Assembly (NCBI GenBank): GCA_964415965.1
Contig: CAYQCK010000001.1
Location: forward strand, 558,001-622,000
Length of the DNA: 64,000 nucleotides
Direction of reading: 5' to 3'
DNA from: CAIKNB01 sp964415965
GTDB lineage: Bacteria; Patescibacteriota; Patescibacteriia; 2-12-FULL-60-25
The notes beneath the pieces are model-generated. The model worked only from the letters and a program-made list of their open reading frames with translations, did no database searches and was not told the DNA's origin. Position 1 is the first letter of the stretch. The number at the start of each line of letters is the position of its first letter. The translations under genes were made by a program, and so were the position numbers. Of this stretch, positions 15,519-22,356 are shown one piece after another.

Positions 15519-16493
15519 TCAAGGGTTATTCGCGATTTCGTGGACGAGCCAGTTCCCGTCGCTCTTCTGGATGGTCAGCCAGCGGAAATTCTTCCCGTTC
15601 TCCCAGCCCATATTTTGCCCATCGGTCGTGACGCTGACCTGGAGCTCGGCCTTGAAGCGTTGGCGGTCCGCCGTCCACTCCTCCTGGAAAATCGGTTCCA
15701 GCTTAGTCAGTTTCAGGCTCTTGAGGGTCTTGAAATTCGCCCGCCAGTCGCCTGCCTGCTTATCCAGCATGGCCAAGGCACCGTCGAAATCCTGGCTGCC
15801 GAGCTTGCCGAAGAAATCGCGGAGAACCGTCTCTTGCGGGTTGCCCAGAGAGTCCCGTTTCTCTTCCTCGTACGATTTGCCGGTGCTGGCTTGGACCGGA
15901 TTCTTCTTGATTTCGAAATCGACGCCACCGGTCAGTTTCCGCGCCACCTTTGCCGCCAGTTCGATTGTCTCTTCCTCGGTCAGGATCTTGCTCGAGCTGC
16001 GGTTCAGGCGCACATATTCCGACGGACCCAAGATAATGTAGATCTGGTTGATCAGACCGTCTTTCTGGATGGCCAAGAAATGATCCATCTTGATCCTCGG
16101 GTCCTGGCGCATGGTCCAGCCCAGGATTTCGGTGGCTTTCTTCTGTTTGGCGACGTCAAGGTTTTCTTTGTGGAGCGAGAACCACGGTCCGCCGGGTGCG
16201 GTTTTTCCGCCGGGGAGTTTGTAGTAGTCCTGCTTGTATTCGGGATAGTAGGTGCAGGCGTTGGGCATCTTGAGAGTCCCGTGGTCAAAGTGCGCGATGG
16301 GTTTGCCCGAGGCGGTGTACATGAAGTCCGCGTCGAACACCTGGCACATGTCGGATAGGTCATCAGCCGACTGGGTCGCTCCGCCGGACGACGGTGAGGC
16401 GCCGGAGGTGGTCGCGGCCGGGCCTTTGCCGCAGCCCGCGCCCGTCAACGCCAAAAATCCGACAAGAGCCAGGGTAATCGCTATCTGTCGCAT
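15519..16493 (-). CDS. lipoprotein of unknown function
   Basis: About 324 residues with a lipobox TGAGC (Cys about 21 from ATG 16493), then a Ser/Ala/Thr-rich linker and a soluble domain. The C-terminal 100 residues (LRDFFGKLGSQDFDGALAML through FRWLTIQKSDGNWLVHEI) resemble the small NTF2/DUF4878-like domains found in many lipoproteins. An upstream ATG at 16502 is possible. A minus-strand extended -10 (TGCTATCCT, box 16520-16525) just upstream argues against the longer GTG start at 16529. It is likely co-transcribed with the CARDB gene. Confidence 0.75.
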   Translation of the reverse strand: MRQIAITLALVGFLALTGAGCGKGPAATTSGASPSSGGATQSADDLSDMCQVFDADFMYTASGKPIAHFDHGTLKMPNACTYYPEYKQDYYKLPGGKTAPGGPWFSLHKENLDVAKQKKATEILGWTMRQDPRIKMDHFLAIQKDGLINQIYIILGPSEYVRLNRSSSKILTEEETIELAAKVARKLTGGVDFEIKKNPVQASTGKSYEEEKRDSLGNPQETVLRDFFGKLGSQDFDGALAMLDKQAGDWRANFKTLKSLKLTKLEPIFQEEWTADRQRFKAELQVSVTTDGQNMGWENGKNFRWLTIQKSDGNWLVHEIANNP

Positions 16494-16557
16494 AGGATGC
16501 ATGTTATGGATATGCAGAAAGGATAGCACATCCAGTGAACTAAACCGGAATCCAGTG

Positions 16558-17238
16558 TCAGCGGACCAGGCCGTAAAGCTTTCCGGCGAGTTGGACGAAG
16601 GTTCCGCCGTTTTTCAGGACGAGGAAAAACAACGCGATATAGACGACGGCATTCGCGCCGGCGCTGTTCGATTTCAGCTTGAGGGCGCTCCCCAACTCCT
16701 TGTTGGGTACGAATGGTGTTCCATGGAAATTGACGGCCGCATACGCTTCATCCAGCGCCAAGTGCAGGGTGAACCCGAGGGCTATGGCCAAGCCGAGCAA
16801 AAACGCTTCCCATTCGGCGAAATGCAGCGCCGAGGCCAGCGAGAAGGTCGCAAGTCCCGCCAAGAGCATCGCCGGGACTGAATGGACGATGCCGCGATGG
16901 TGCGTAAGTTTCTTGAAGATGGCGCCCAGGATTCCCCAGACGAACAGCATCGAACCTAGGGGTAAGCCGACGATCCAGCGCAAGTCTCCGGGGAAATGGT
17001 CCAGGGCATACCATAGCGACAGTCCCCCGGCAGTGATGGCCAATGATCCGAACGTCACATGGAATGGCACTCCCGTGTCGCTATCGATATCCGGCAGGAT
17101 CGCGCCGATGACGGCTACGATCGCCAGCAGAGCCAAGAAGCTCAAGCCCGCCGCAGTCAACCCGAAAAATACCGTCAGGATTATGCTGGCCGCGCCGAGC
17201 GCAACACCGAAAGAAAAATGGGTCTTGAAGCTGGCCAT
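16558..17238 (-). CDS. YdjM-type membrane-bound metal-dependent hydrolase
   Basis: 226 residues of the YdjM/DUF457 family. The N-terminal FKTHFSFGVALGA carries the conserved histidine. The metal-site motif ILPDIDSDTGVPFHV and the histidine-rich LTHHRGIVHSVPAM are typical, as are the LHLALDEAY helix and several membrane segments. Family members are inner-membrane proteins of ill-defined hydrolytic role. ATG 17238 is chosen because an extended -10 box (17255-17260) lies 16 nt upstream. The longer frame would begin upstream of that promoter. Confidence 0.88.
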   Translation of the reverse strand: MASFKTHFSFGVALGAASIILTVFFGLTAAGLSFLALLAIVAVIGAILPDIDSDTGVPFHVTFGSLAITAGGLSLWYALDHFPGDLRWIVGLPLGSMLFVWGILGAIFKKLTHHRGIVHSVPAMLLAGLATFSLASALHFAEWEAFLLGLAIALGFTLHLALDEAYAAVNFHGTPFVPNKELGSALKLKSNSAGANAVVYIALFFLVLKNGGTFVQLAGKLYGLVR

Positions 17239-17254
17239 GGATCTGTTCGGCGAT

Positions 17255-17260
17255 AGTATA
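17255..17260 (-). promoter_or_regulatory. extended -10 promoter of the YdjM-type gene
   Basis: Minus-strand TGCTATACT, identical to the extended -10 at 5606. No good -35 is visible. The predicted leader is about 9 nt. Confidence 0.5.
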
Positions 17261-17275
17261 GCAAACACGGAATGC

Positions 17276-17302
17276 AAAACGCCCCACCTGATGGCGGGGC
17301 GT
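17276..17302 (-). terminator. terminator of the zinc-ribbon protein gene
   Basis: Minus-strand 7-bp stem ACGCCCC/GGGGCGT with a short TTTT tail, 16 nt past the stop at 17318. Confidence 0.75.
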
Positions 17303-17317
17303 CGTCTTGCGTTTGGA

Positions 17318-17842
17318 TTATTCCGTTTTCTTGGTTTTCTTGGCCTTCTTGGCTTTGGCCTTTTCCTTCTGCTCCACGGTCTTGCGCGGCGCGTCGATGA
17401 TGTCGAGCGCGTGCTCGTCGGCCGTGATGGCGCGGGTGTCGGGGTTGACCGTCAGGGCCTTCAGGATAGCTTCCAGCTTGAGGTTGACCTGGCGCAACTG
17501 CTCAAGCATGAGTTCGTTGGCTTTGTTGTCGACCGGTTTGGGGGCCGAGAACGACGGCTTGAACGAATCCCCGCCCGACCGGCGCGGCGCGTCATCGCCG
17601 TCCTTCTTGAAACACCAGCTGCAGAAGATCGGTCGGCTGCCGTTCGGTTTGAACGGGACTTCGCAATCCTTGCCGCAACCGGCGCAGGTCGCGCGGAACA
17701 TCTGTCCGCTGGAACCGCGGCGATCGTCGCGTTCCCAAGGTTTGGAATCGCCGAAGCGATTCCCGCCCCTGAATCCGCCTGGACCTTTGCCTTGGCCGCC
17801 ACGGTAGCCGCCAGAGCCGTTATCTCGATGTGGTTTGAACAT
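17318..17842 (-). CDS. CxxC zinc-ribbon protein with disordered Gly/Arg N-terminus and Lys-rich tail
   Basis: 174 residues. The N-terminal 45 are Gly/Arg/Asp-rich (RGGQGKGPGGFRGGNRFGD), reminiscent of RGG RNA-binding segments. A zinc ribbon follows: CAGCGKDCEVPFKPNGSRP and then FCSWCF. A short coiled coil (about 110-135) and a C-terminus of Lys/Ala repeats (KEKAKAKKAKKTKKTE) complete it. Proteins with the C-x2-C-x3-C-x-VPFxPxxxRPxxCxxC ribbon are, to my knowledge, frequent in Patescibacteria and of unknown function; nucleic-acid binding is plausible. ATG 17842 is used; AAGGAG lies 17 nt upstream, too far for normal use. Confidence 0.75.
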   Translation of the reverse strand: MFKPHRDNGSGGYRGGQGKGPGGFRGGNRFGDSKPWERDDRRGSSGQMFRATCAGCGKDCEVPFKPNGSRPIFCSWCFKKDGDDAPRRSGGDSFKPSFSAPKPVDNKANELMLEQLRQVNLKLEAILKALTVNPDTRAITADEHALDIIDAPRKTVEQKEKAKAKKAKKTKKTE

Positions 17843-18005
17843 ATTGTCGTGGTTTGGTTCTCCTTTTTGGAGAGAATGATGACTATACACCAGATTGGCT
17901 AAAATAGCAAGGGTTTGGGGTCAGTTCGTCGAGTTTGCTGGGCTTTAGGCCAGTATATCAGATGCCGGACCGGCTTCGGGGATTTCCCTTTTGCGTTGGT
18001 TCTTG

Positions 18006-18011
18006 TATACT
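18006..18011 (+). promoter_or_regulatory. -10 promoter element of the SET-domain gene
   Basis: TATACT preceded by TTG, 13 nt before the ATG at 18025. No convincing -35. A near-leaderless transcript is predicted. Confidence 0.45.
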
Positions 18012-18024
18012 CGTCCTCGCTTTT

Positions 18025-18438
18025 ATGCCGTTCCCAAAGCCCAGACCCAGCAAATTCCCCGTCCGAGTCGGCCGCACCAAGGCCGGACTCGGCCTGTTTG
18101 CGGTTTCGGACATCCCCAAAAACCGCTTCATCATCGAATATTGGGGGGATGTCGTGACGGATGAGGAGGCCGACAGGATAAACGGCCGCTATCTGTTCGA
18201 TTTGGGCAACGGCAAGACGATCGCCGGCGGGGTCCGGAAGAATATCGCCCGATACATCAACCACGCCTGCCGGCCGAACGCCAGGCCGCGCCAGGTCGGG
18301 AACCGGATTTTCATATTTTCGTCCAAACCGATCAAAGCAGGCCAAGAAATCACCTATAATTACGGCAAGGAATACGCCGACGCCTTCATCCACCCGCACT
18401 GCCGATGTTTGACGTGCGAGAGACGAAAGGCACATTGA
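18025..18438 (+). CDS. SET-domain protein (putative lysine methyltransferase)
   Basis: A compact 137-residue protein that is essentially a SET domain plus post-SET. It begins with the AdoMet-binding strand AGLGLFAVSDIPKNRFIIEY. The catalytic-site motif NHACRPN (79-85) and the tyrosine motif EITYNYG (108-114) are intact. Three cysteines after it (126, 128, 131; C-x-C-x2-C) fit a post-SET zinc site. SET enzymes methylate lysine side chains. Bacterial versions occur sporadically and their targets are mostly unknown. Base composition resembles the flanking core genes, unlike the next three genes. Confidence 0.88.
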   Translation: MPFPKPRPSKFPVRVGRTKAGLGLFAVSDIPKNRFIIEYWGDVVTDEEADRINGRYLFDLGNGKTIAGGVRKNIARYINHACRPNARPRQVGNRIFIFSSKPIKAGQEITYNYGKEYADAFIHPHCRCLTCERRKAH

Positions 18439-18456
18439 TTTATGGTGCGGAATTAG

Positions 18457-19137
18457 TTATCCGTTCTTCTTCGCGACTATCCGCAGGCGAGGGCTGTTGT
18501 ATCGATAAATTCCTTCCGAAGTGTACCACCCGCCATACGTACGGATGATTTTAAAGCCAGCTCGCTTAAATCGATCATGCAGTTCTGGGAAGACATAATA
18601 ACGATTTCCTGACGTCTTTCCCTTCTCCACCAGTTCCATGGTCTGAGCATTGAATTTGAAGTTTGCTTGCGGGTTCTGAGCTAGATAGTTCCAAATTCGA
18701 TATAAGTTATCTTGGTCGAACAGGAATAGACCCCCTGGTTTCAATGTCTTGGCGACGCCATTCAGGACATTTTCCAGACGGATACCGTCCCAGTCCGGGA
18801 AATACATGAAGACTTTCGTGTAAATTCTCGGCAAATCAAGGTTGTTCAAGTCGCCTTTTATGAAACTTGCAACCAGATTCTTTCGAGTCGCCGTTGTCTT
18901 CGCTAGTTCGAGCATGTGGCTAGAGGAATCTAGCCCGTCAATGTCATAACCCTTGGTTATCAACTCAATCGTCAATCTGCCTTGCGCGCACTGCAAATCA
19001 AGGCACTTGTCTCGTTTCGTGAGCGCGAGTGATTTAATCAAAAAGTCGACATCTCTATTCAATATGTCATCCGTAAAGTATTCTGCGTGCTCCTTCAAAT
19101 ATGATCCATTTTTTCCGTAATATGAACGCATGGGCAT
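18457..19137 (-). CDS. class I SAM-dependent methyltransferase
   Basis: 226 residues. The Rossmann core is visible. Motif I reads CLDLQCAQGRLTIEL instead of the usual LDLGCGTG. GYDIDGLDSSSHML is the acidic end of strand 2, and LNGVAKTLKPGGLFLFD is motif post-I/III. Motif I lacks two of its usual glycines, so cofactor binding may be altered, though the strand-2 aspartate is kept. ATG 19137 is chosen because a near-consensus promoter ends 9 nt upstream. The gene is visibly richer in A/T than neighbours on the left and starts a patch of three such genes. Confidence 0.82.
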   Translation of the reverse strand: MPMRSYYGKNGSYLKEHAEYFTDDILNRDVDFLIKSLALTKRDKCLDLQCAQGRLTIELITKGYDIDGLDSSSHMLELAKTTATRKNLVASFIKGDLNNLDLPRIYTKVFMYFPDWDGIRLENVLNGVAKTLKPGGLFLFDQDNLYRIWNYLAQNPQANFKFNAQTMELVEKGKTSGNRYYVFPELHDRFKRAGFKIIRTYGGWYTSEGIYRYNSPRLRIVAKKNG

Positions 19138-19146
19138 TGTCAAGTA

Positions 19147-19175
19147 ATTATACCTGTGGCACGGTCTCGTGTCAG
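19147..19175 (-). promoter_or_regulatory. promoter of the methyltransferase gene
   Basis: Minus strand CTGACA (19170-19175), 17-nt spacer, perfect TATAAT (19147-19152). It is the closest match to the sigma-70 consensus in the window. The -35 box overlaps the 3' end of the AbiEii-like gene. Confidence 0.75.
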
Positions 19176-20113
19176 GTGATAAAAAAACCCGTAGCTGAAC
19201 CGAAAGACGTAAACTGCCGAGGTTGCGACCCGCCTATCGAGCTGTATGCGGGCACCGCGGCCGCAGATACCGGAAGCAATCTGTATAGCTCTTCGATCAT
19301 TTGATGGAAGCCTTTGGTGACATGGTCGAATGTAAATCCTGATCCAGTTGGTACGACTAACTCACTCCAGAAGGGCCTGGACTCTTCAATAGGAATTGCG
19401 AGTAGATCATTTTTTCCCTTGTGCGGATCCGGGTCGTAAATCGAGCGTTTGAGAAACGTCGTGATTACTTGCAAACGATTTACAGGAGGATTCCTTTCAA
19501 GCATTAATCCATAAAACAAATCAAATAGATCCTTAACCCGTCTACGATGGAGAAGGGCAACTAACTTTGAAGCGTAAATTTCTTCCGCCTTCTGGCAAAC
19601 TATTGACGCTATACAGGCCGCGCTATCAGAATAAGGATGAATTAAAGCTTGGGCACGCGGTGCTAGGAAGCATTTATCGAACTGTGTAACATCGAGCTGT
19701 GTTTTTACGACCATTCGCCCATCACCGTAGAAACTTTTAAAATATGCAACGGCTTCGAGCACCTGCCTTCCGGTCGGAGCTCCTTTTGGCTGAACCTGCG
19801 TATCATCAAGACGAAATTCAACTCCAGTATTCTCCGTAACAAAAGAACAAACATCATTGAGTGCTAGTTTTAGCGACCTAGGCTCAACTTCCGTGGCAAC
19901 AGAGAAATCAAGATCCTTGGAATACCTCGATCCTGGGAAGTATCCTTTCCGTAATGCGCCTCCACCCTTGAGTACGCAAAGAGGAGCCAACAGCTCATGT
20001 TTATAAATTCCTTTCAGCATCCATCCATAGATATAATCCTTTTGCACCTCGAACGGATTAATTCCGAATTCAGCAGCTTTTGTGTCAATTTCAACACGTT
20101 CAATCATATGCAT
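19172..20113 (-). CDS. nucleotidyltransferase AbiEii/AbiGii toxin family protein (no AbiEi partner seen)
   Basis: 313 residues matching the AbiEii/AbiGii nucleotidyltransferase-like toxins. KDYIYGWMLKGI comes first, then the glycine-rich substrate loop LKGGGALRKGY and RYSKDLDFSV with the acidic D-x-D pair. The helical end includes AEEIYASKLVALLHRRRVKDLFDLF. In the type IV AbiE toxin-antitoxin and phage-abortive systems the toxin is encoded next to the AbiEi antitoxin, a winged-helix protein. Here no such gene is adjacent: a methyltransferase lies on one side and divergent rsgA on the other. It is A/T-rich relative to the window. Either ATG 20113 or 20107 fits the promoter. Confidence 0.85.
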   Translation of the reverse strand: MHMIERVEIDTKAAEFGINPFEVQKDYIYGWMLKGIYKHELLAPLCVLKGGGALRKGYFPGSRYSKDLDFSVATEVEPRSLKLALNDVCSFVTENTGVEFRLDDTQVQPKGAPTGRQVLEAVAYFKSFYGDGRMVVKTQLDVTQFDKCFLAPRAQALIHPYSDSAACIASIVCQKAEEIYASKLVALLHRRRVKDLFDLFYGLMLERNPPVNRLQVITTFLKRSIYDPDPHKGKNDLLAIPIEESRPFWSELVVPTGSGFTFDHVTKGFHQMIEELYRLLPVSAAAVPAYSSIGGSQPRQFTSFGSATGFFIT

Positions 20114-20125
20114 TTTATTTGCGGC

Positions 20126-20154
20126 ATCTTAGCAAACCATGACTATCATTACAA
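20126..20154 (-). promoter_or_regulatory. promoter of the AbiEii-like gene
   Basis: Minus strand TTGTAA (20149-20154), 17-nt spacer, extended -10 TGCTAAGAT (box 20126-20131). Leader of about 5-11 nt. Confidence 0.65.
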
Positions 20155-20188
20155 TAAAAATACATCGGAAATGTGATTGTTTTTACCC

Positions 20189-20222
20189 ACAGCATCTTGG
20201 TCGCCAGACATTGATCGTCATG
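20189..20222 (+). repeat. direct repeat copy A upstream of rsgA (possible attachment site)
   Basis: 34 bp that recurs at 21419-21452 with 30 of 34 identical positions (shared core GGTCGCCAGACA). The copy ends 15 nt before the rsgA start and the other copy abuts the 3' end of tRNA-Asn, 1,230 bp away. Confidence 0.75.
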
Positions 20223-20236
20223 CTACATTGCCCTTC

Positions 20237-21241
20237 ATGAGCAACCTCTGGGAAAGAGCGCAAAACAAACGGGCTAGATTAAAAAAGGCACGTGCTAAAC
20301 AACACGGCTCTTTGACGTCTACAAAAACGTCCTTCATGCCATCAATCGAGAAGACCGGGGAAGATTATGGGGTTGTCGTTGGGATCGGTGGCAAAATCAC
20401 CAATGTTCAATTTCACGACAAAATTTTATCTTCTAGTACTGACGACAATATTCAGCTTACGGTTGGCGACCATGTTCAGATAGATCTGGCAGACGCACAA
20501 AGCCCCCGAATCGTGGGGAGATATACTCGGCATAATGTCGTTGCTCGCATGCGTGGAGATTGGGCAAGAAATAGTCTCCATGTATTTGAGGAACATGTCC
20601 TGGCCGCTAACGTTGATTGTGGCGTTATCGTCGTGTCGGCTAAAGATCCGGCATTTCATCCACGTTTTATCGACCGCTATCTCATCACGCTGGAAAGCGG
20701 TAACATCACTCCTTTCATCTGTATCACCAAGAGTGACCTCGCATCGAAGATCGACGAGGTAAAAGAGTTGTATGGTTCACTCGAAATTCCCGTATATGAA
20801 ATATCAATCATCACGGGAGCGGGAATGGATTCTTTGAAAGACGCCTTACGTTCGAAGACCGCCGTTTTTCTTGGACATAGCGGCGTTGGCAAATCATCGC
20901 TTCTTCGCGCATTCATCCCTGAAGCTGATATACGTACGCAGGAGGTGAGCAAAAAGACCGGTACCGGAAAACACACCACAACGGGGAGCAAGATGTATGA
21001 ATGGGCTCCAGACTCGTTTATCATCGACACGCCGGGAATTCGATCTTTGGGAGTGAATACGATTCCGAAGAATCAATTGCGGTTTTTCTTTCATGAATTC
21101 GATCGTCCTGCTCAGCTCTGCCGTTTTCGAGACTGCTTGCATGATAAAGAGGAAGACTGTGCCGTGAAGGAGGCGGTCACAGAAGGCACCGTAAATCGGG
21201 CACGTTATAACAGTTATTTGAGGATGTTGAACGAAAAATAG
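20237..21241 (+). CDS. rsgA: ribosome small-subunit-dependent GTPase RsgA
   Basis: Late 30S-maturation GTPase. 334 residues with the family's circularly permuted order: an OB-fold N-terminus (about 40-100), G4 TKSD (164-167), G5 around SIITGAG, G1 GHSGVGKSS (213-221), the RsgA signature GTGKHTTT, and G3 DTPGI (264-268). A zinc-binding end has C295, C300, H302 and C308. All catalytic elements are intact. ATG 20237 follows a possible -10 (TACATT, 20224-20229) by 7 nt. Unlike other core genes in the window it is A/T-rich and flanked by two 34-bp direct repeats, suggesting acquisition or relocation. Confidence 0.95.
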   Translation: MSNLWERAQNKRARLKKARAKQHGSLTSTKTSFMPSIEKTGEDYGVVVGIGGKITNVQFHDKILSSSTDDNIQLTVGDHVQIDLADAQSPRIVGRYTRHNVVARMRGDWARNSLHVFEEHVLAANVDCGVIVVSAKDPAFHPRFIDRYLITLESGNITPFICITKSDLASKIDEVKELYGSLEIPVYEISIITGAGMDSLKDALRSKTAVFLGHSGVGKSSLLRAFIPEADIRTQEVSKKTGTGKHTTTGSKMYEWAPDSFIIDTPGIRSLGVNTIPKNQLRFFFHEFDRPAQLCRFRDCLHDKEEDCAVKEAVTEGTVNRARYNSYLRMLNEK

Positions 21242-21257
21242 TAATACAAACTAGCAA

Positions 21258-21300
21258 CGATTACCCCATCTGGGATTCGAACCGACAATCTCATGTTAGC
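21258..21300 (-). pseudogene. probable tRNA 3'-half remnant
   Basis: The minus strand reads like the end of a tRNA: TAACATGAGATTGTC, then GGTTCGAATCC (T-loop and closing pair), then AGATGGGG. The T stem pairs at only three of five positions and no D arm or 5' acceptor strand is present. Such tRNA 3' fragments are typical residues of integration events. It lies just downstream of rsgA inside the direct-repeat-bounded segment. Confidence 0.45.
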
Positions 21301-21379
21301 ATAAACAATTCTCGTCTTTCGTGAGTTTTTACCCTGGGCGGGACAAAACTTTTTTCGAACTCATCCGAGTGTCCTCAAA

Positions 21380-21416
21380 CATCAAAAAAGCGCCACGTTT
21401 GTGGTGCTTTTTTGAT
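21380..21416 (-). terminator. bidirectional terminator between rsgA and tRNA-Asn
   Basis: Near-perfect hairpin: CATCAAAAAAGC ... GCTTTTTTGATG with an inner CCAC/GTGG and a short loop. It has T-runs on both strands and serves the tRNA on the minus strand and possibly rsgA on the plus strand. Confidence 0.8.
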
Positions 21417-21418
21417 GG

Positions 21419-21452
21419 ACAGCATCTGGGTCGCCAGACACTGTCCGTCATG
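21419..21452 (+). repeat. direct repeat copy B abutting tRNA-Asn (possible attachment site)
   Basis: Second copy of the 34-bp repeat. Its right end overlaps the encoded CCA of tRNA-Asn by 2 nt and its left end abuts the hairpin terminator. Confidence 0.75.
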
Positions 21453-21525
21453 GCTCCGAGGGTGGGGATCGAACCCACGACCAAAGGATTAACAGTCCTC
21501 TGCTCTACCGCTGAGCTACCTCGGA
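21451..21525 (-). tRNA. tRNA-Asn (anticodon GTT), CCA encoded
   Basis: Full cloverleaf on the minus strand. The acceptor TCCGAGG pairs with CCTCGGA; D arm GCTC/GAGC; anticodon loop CTGTTAA with GTT (21491-21493 on the plus strand); T arm GTGGGTTCGATCCCCAC; discriminator G and genome-encoded CCA (21451-21453). 75 nt including CCA. Confidence 0.97.
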
Positions 21526-21536
21526 ATGCGCATACG

Positions 21537-21565
21537 ATATTAGCTTTTCGCCCGTCCTGAGTCAA
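21537..21565 (-). promoter_or_regulatory. promoter of tRNA-Asn
   Basis: Minus strand TTGACT (21560-21565), 17-nt spacer, TAATAT (21537-21542), about 11 nt before the mature 5' end. Confidence 0.75.
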
Positions 21566-21592
21566 GGCCTGAAAGGCCGGTGTTTTGTTGAT

Positions 21593-21621
21593 AAAAAAGC
21601 GGACCTCTGGGGAGGTCCGCT
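21593..21621 (-). terminator. terminator of the HTH/phosphatase-like pair
   Basis: Minus-strand 9-bp stem AGCGGACCT/AGGTCCGCT followed by TTTTTT, 3 nt beyond the stop at 21625. Confidence 0.85.
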
Positions 21622-21624
21622 GGT

Positions 21625-22086
21625 TCAGAACCCGAGCAGCCGGTAACCTCCGGGCGGCAAGTCCGAAGGATGCCGGAAGTGGCGCGAAAGGTTATTGAGG
21701 CCGCGCGGGTGGCCGATGACCAGCAGTCCGACCTTGTTCGAGTCGAGCAGCCCGTGTCCGTGGTCCATGATGGCGTCCAGGTGGCGGACCAGCGCTAAGA
21801 GCTCGTCCTCGCCGGGACGGCCTTCGTCCAGCCTCGCGTCACGTCTGATTTCCCCCATGGGTATATCGAGGACGATGCCCATGACCAATGCCGTCTGGTA
21901 AGCGCACGTCCCGTCCGAACAGATGACGCGCCGGATGTGGATTTGCGCGTCCCGCTTCATTTCGAGCGCCGTCCGGGTAATAGCGGTTTGGGCGTCGACG
22001 TCGATTGCCGCTGCAGCCCCGGCGCGGCCCGGCCCTGTTCTAGGCATCCGGCCCGTGCCTTGGCTGGCGATCACGATGCCTGGCAT
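21625..22086 (-). CDS. degenerate histidine-phosphatase-like protein
   Basis: 153 residues. The order of segments recalls the histidine phosphatase (phosphoglycerate mutase-like) superfamily. VIASQGTGR stands where RHGxx would be. A helix with TALEMKRD follows, then TALVMG, then DARLDEGRPGEDE (the usual L-x-E segment). VIGHPRGLNNLSRHF stands where the second catalytic His lies. The first catalytic histidine appears replaced (SQG), so it may be a non-enzymatic binder. This is inference from pattern only. Its start overlaps the upstream HTH gene by 16 nt, so the two proteins are translationally linked. Confidence 0.5.
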   Translation of the reverse strand: MPGIVIASQGTGRMPRTGPGRAGAAAAIDVDAQTAITRTALEMKRDAQIHIRRVICSDGTCAYQTALVMGIVLDIPMGEIRRDARLDEGRPGEDELLALVRHLDAIMDHGHGLLDSNKVGLLVIGHPRGLNNLSRHFRHPSDLPPGGYRLLGF

Positions 22087-22310
22087 GGCTCGCCTTCATC
22101 GCCGTCCGATCGGACTGCCCAAGTCGCCTCTTTCTTGGTCAATTCGACCAGGGCGACGTAGCCCTGGGCCTGCATGGCGCCAAGGGACTGTGAGACGCCG
22201 TTGACCGACATCCCGGTCTTCTGGGCGATTTCTCTCTGGGTAGCCCGTCCGCCCAGGTCGATGAGCGCCTGCAGGATGCGGCGCTGACGCGGTTTCATCT
22301 TGGTTGGCAT
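22071..22310 (-). CDS. small winged-helix (MarR-like) DNA-binding protein
   Basis: 79 residues: basic N-terminus PTKMKPRQRRI, helix ALIDLGGRA, helix-turn-helix TQREIAQKTGMSVNGVSQSL, wing GYVALVELTKKEATWAV, then a short acidic tail. ATG 22310 is preceded by an AAGGGGG ribosome site 5 nt upstream; the longer frame would need TTG. It overlaps the phosphatase-like gene by 16 nt and probably forms a two-gene switch with it. No operator could be identified with confidence. Confidence 0.78.
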   Translation of the reverse strand: MPTKMKPRQRRILQALIDLGGRATQREIAQKTGMSVNGVSQSLGAMQAQGYVALVELTKKEATWAVRSDGDEGEPCQAS

Positions 22311-22326
22311 GTCTGCCCCCTTTCGC

Positions 22327-22356
22327 AAAAAAAGAACAGCGTGGTTTTACCACGCT
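22327..22356 (-). terminator. terminator of dnaG-rpoD
   Basis: Minus-strand stem AGCGTGG/CCACGCT (extended by A-T pairs around the loop), then GTTC and TTTTTTT. It lies 24 nt past the rpoD stop. Confidence 0.8.
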
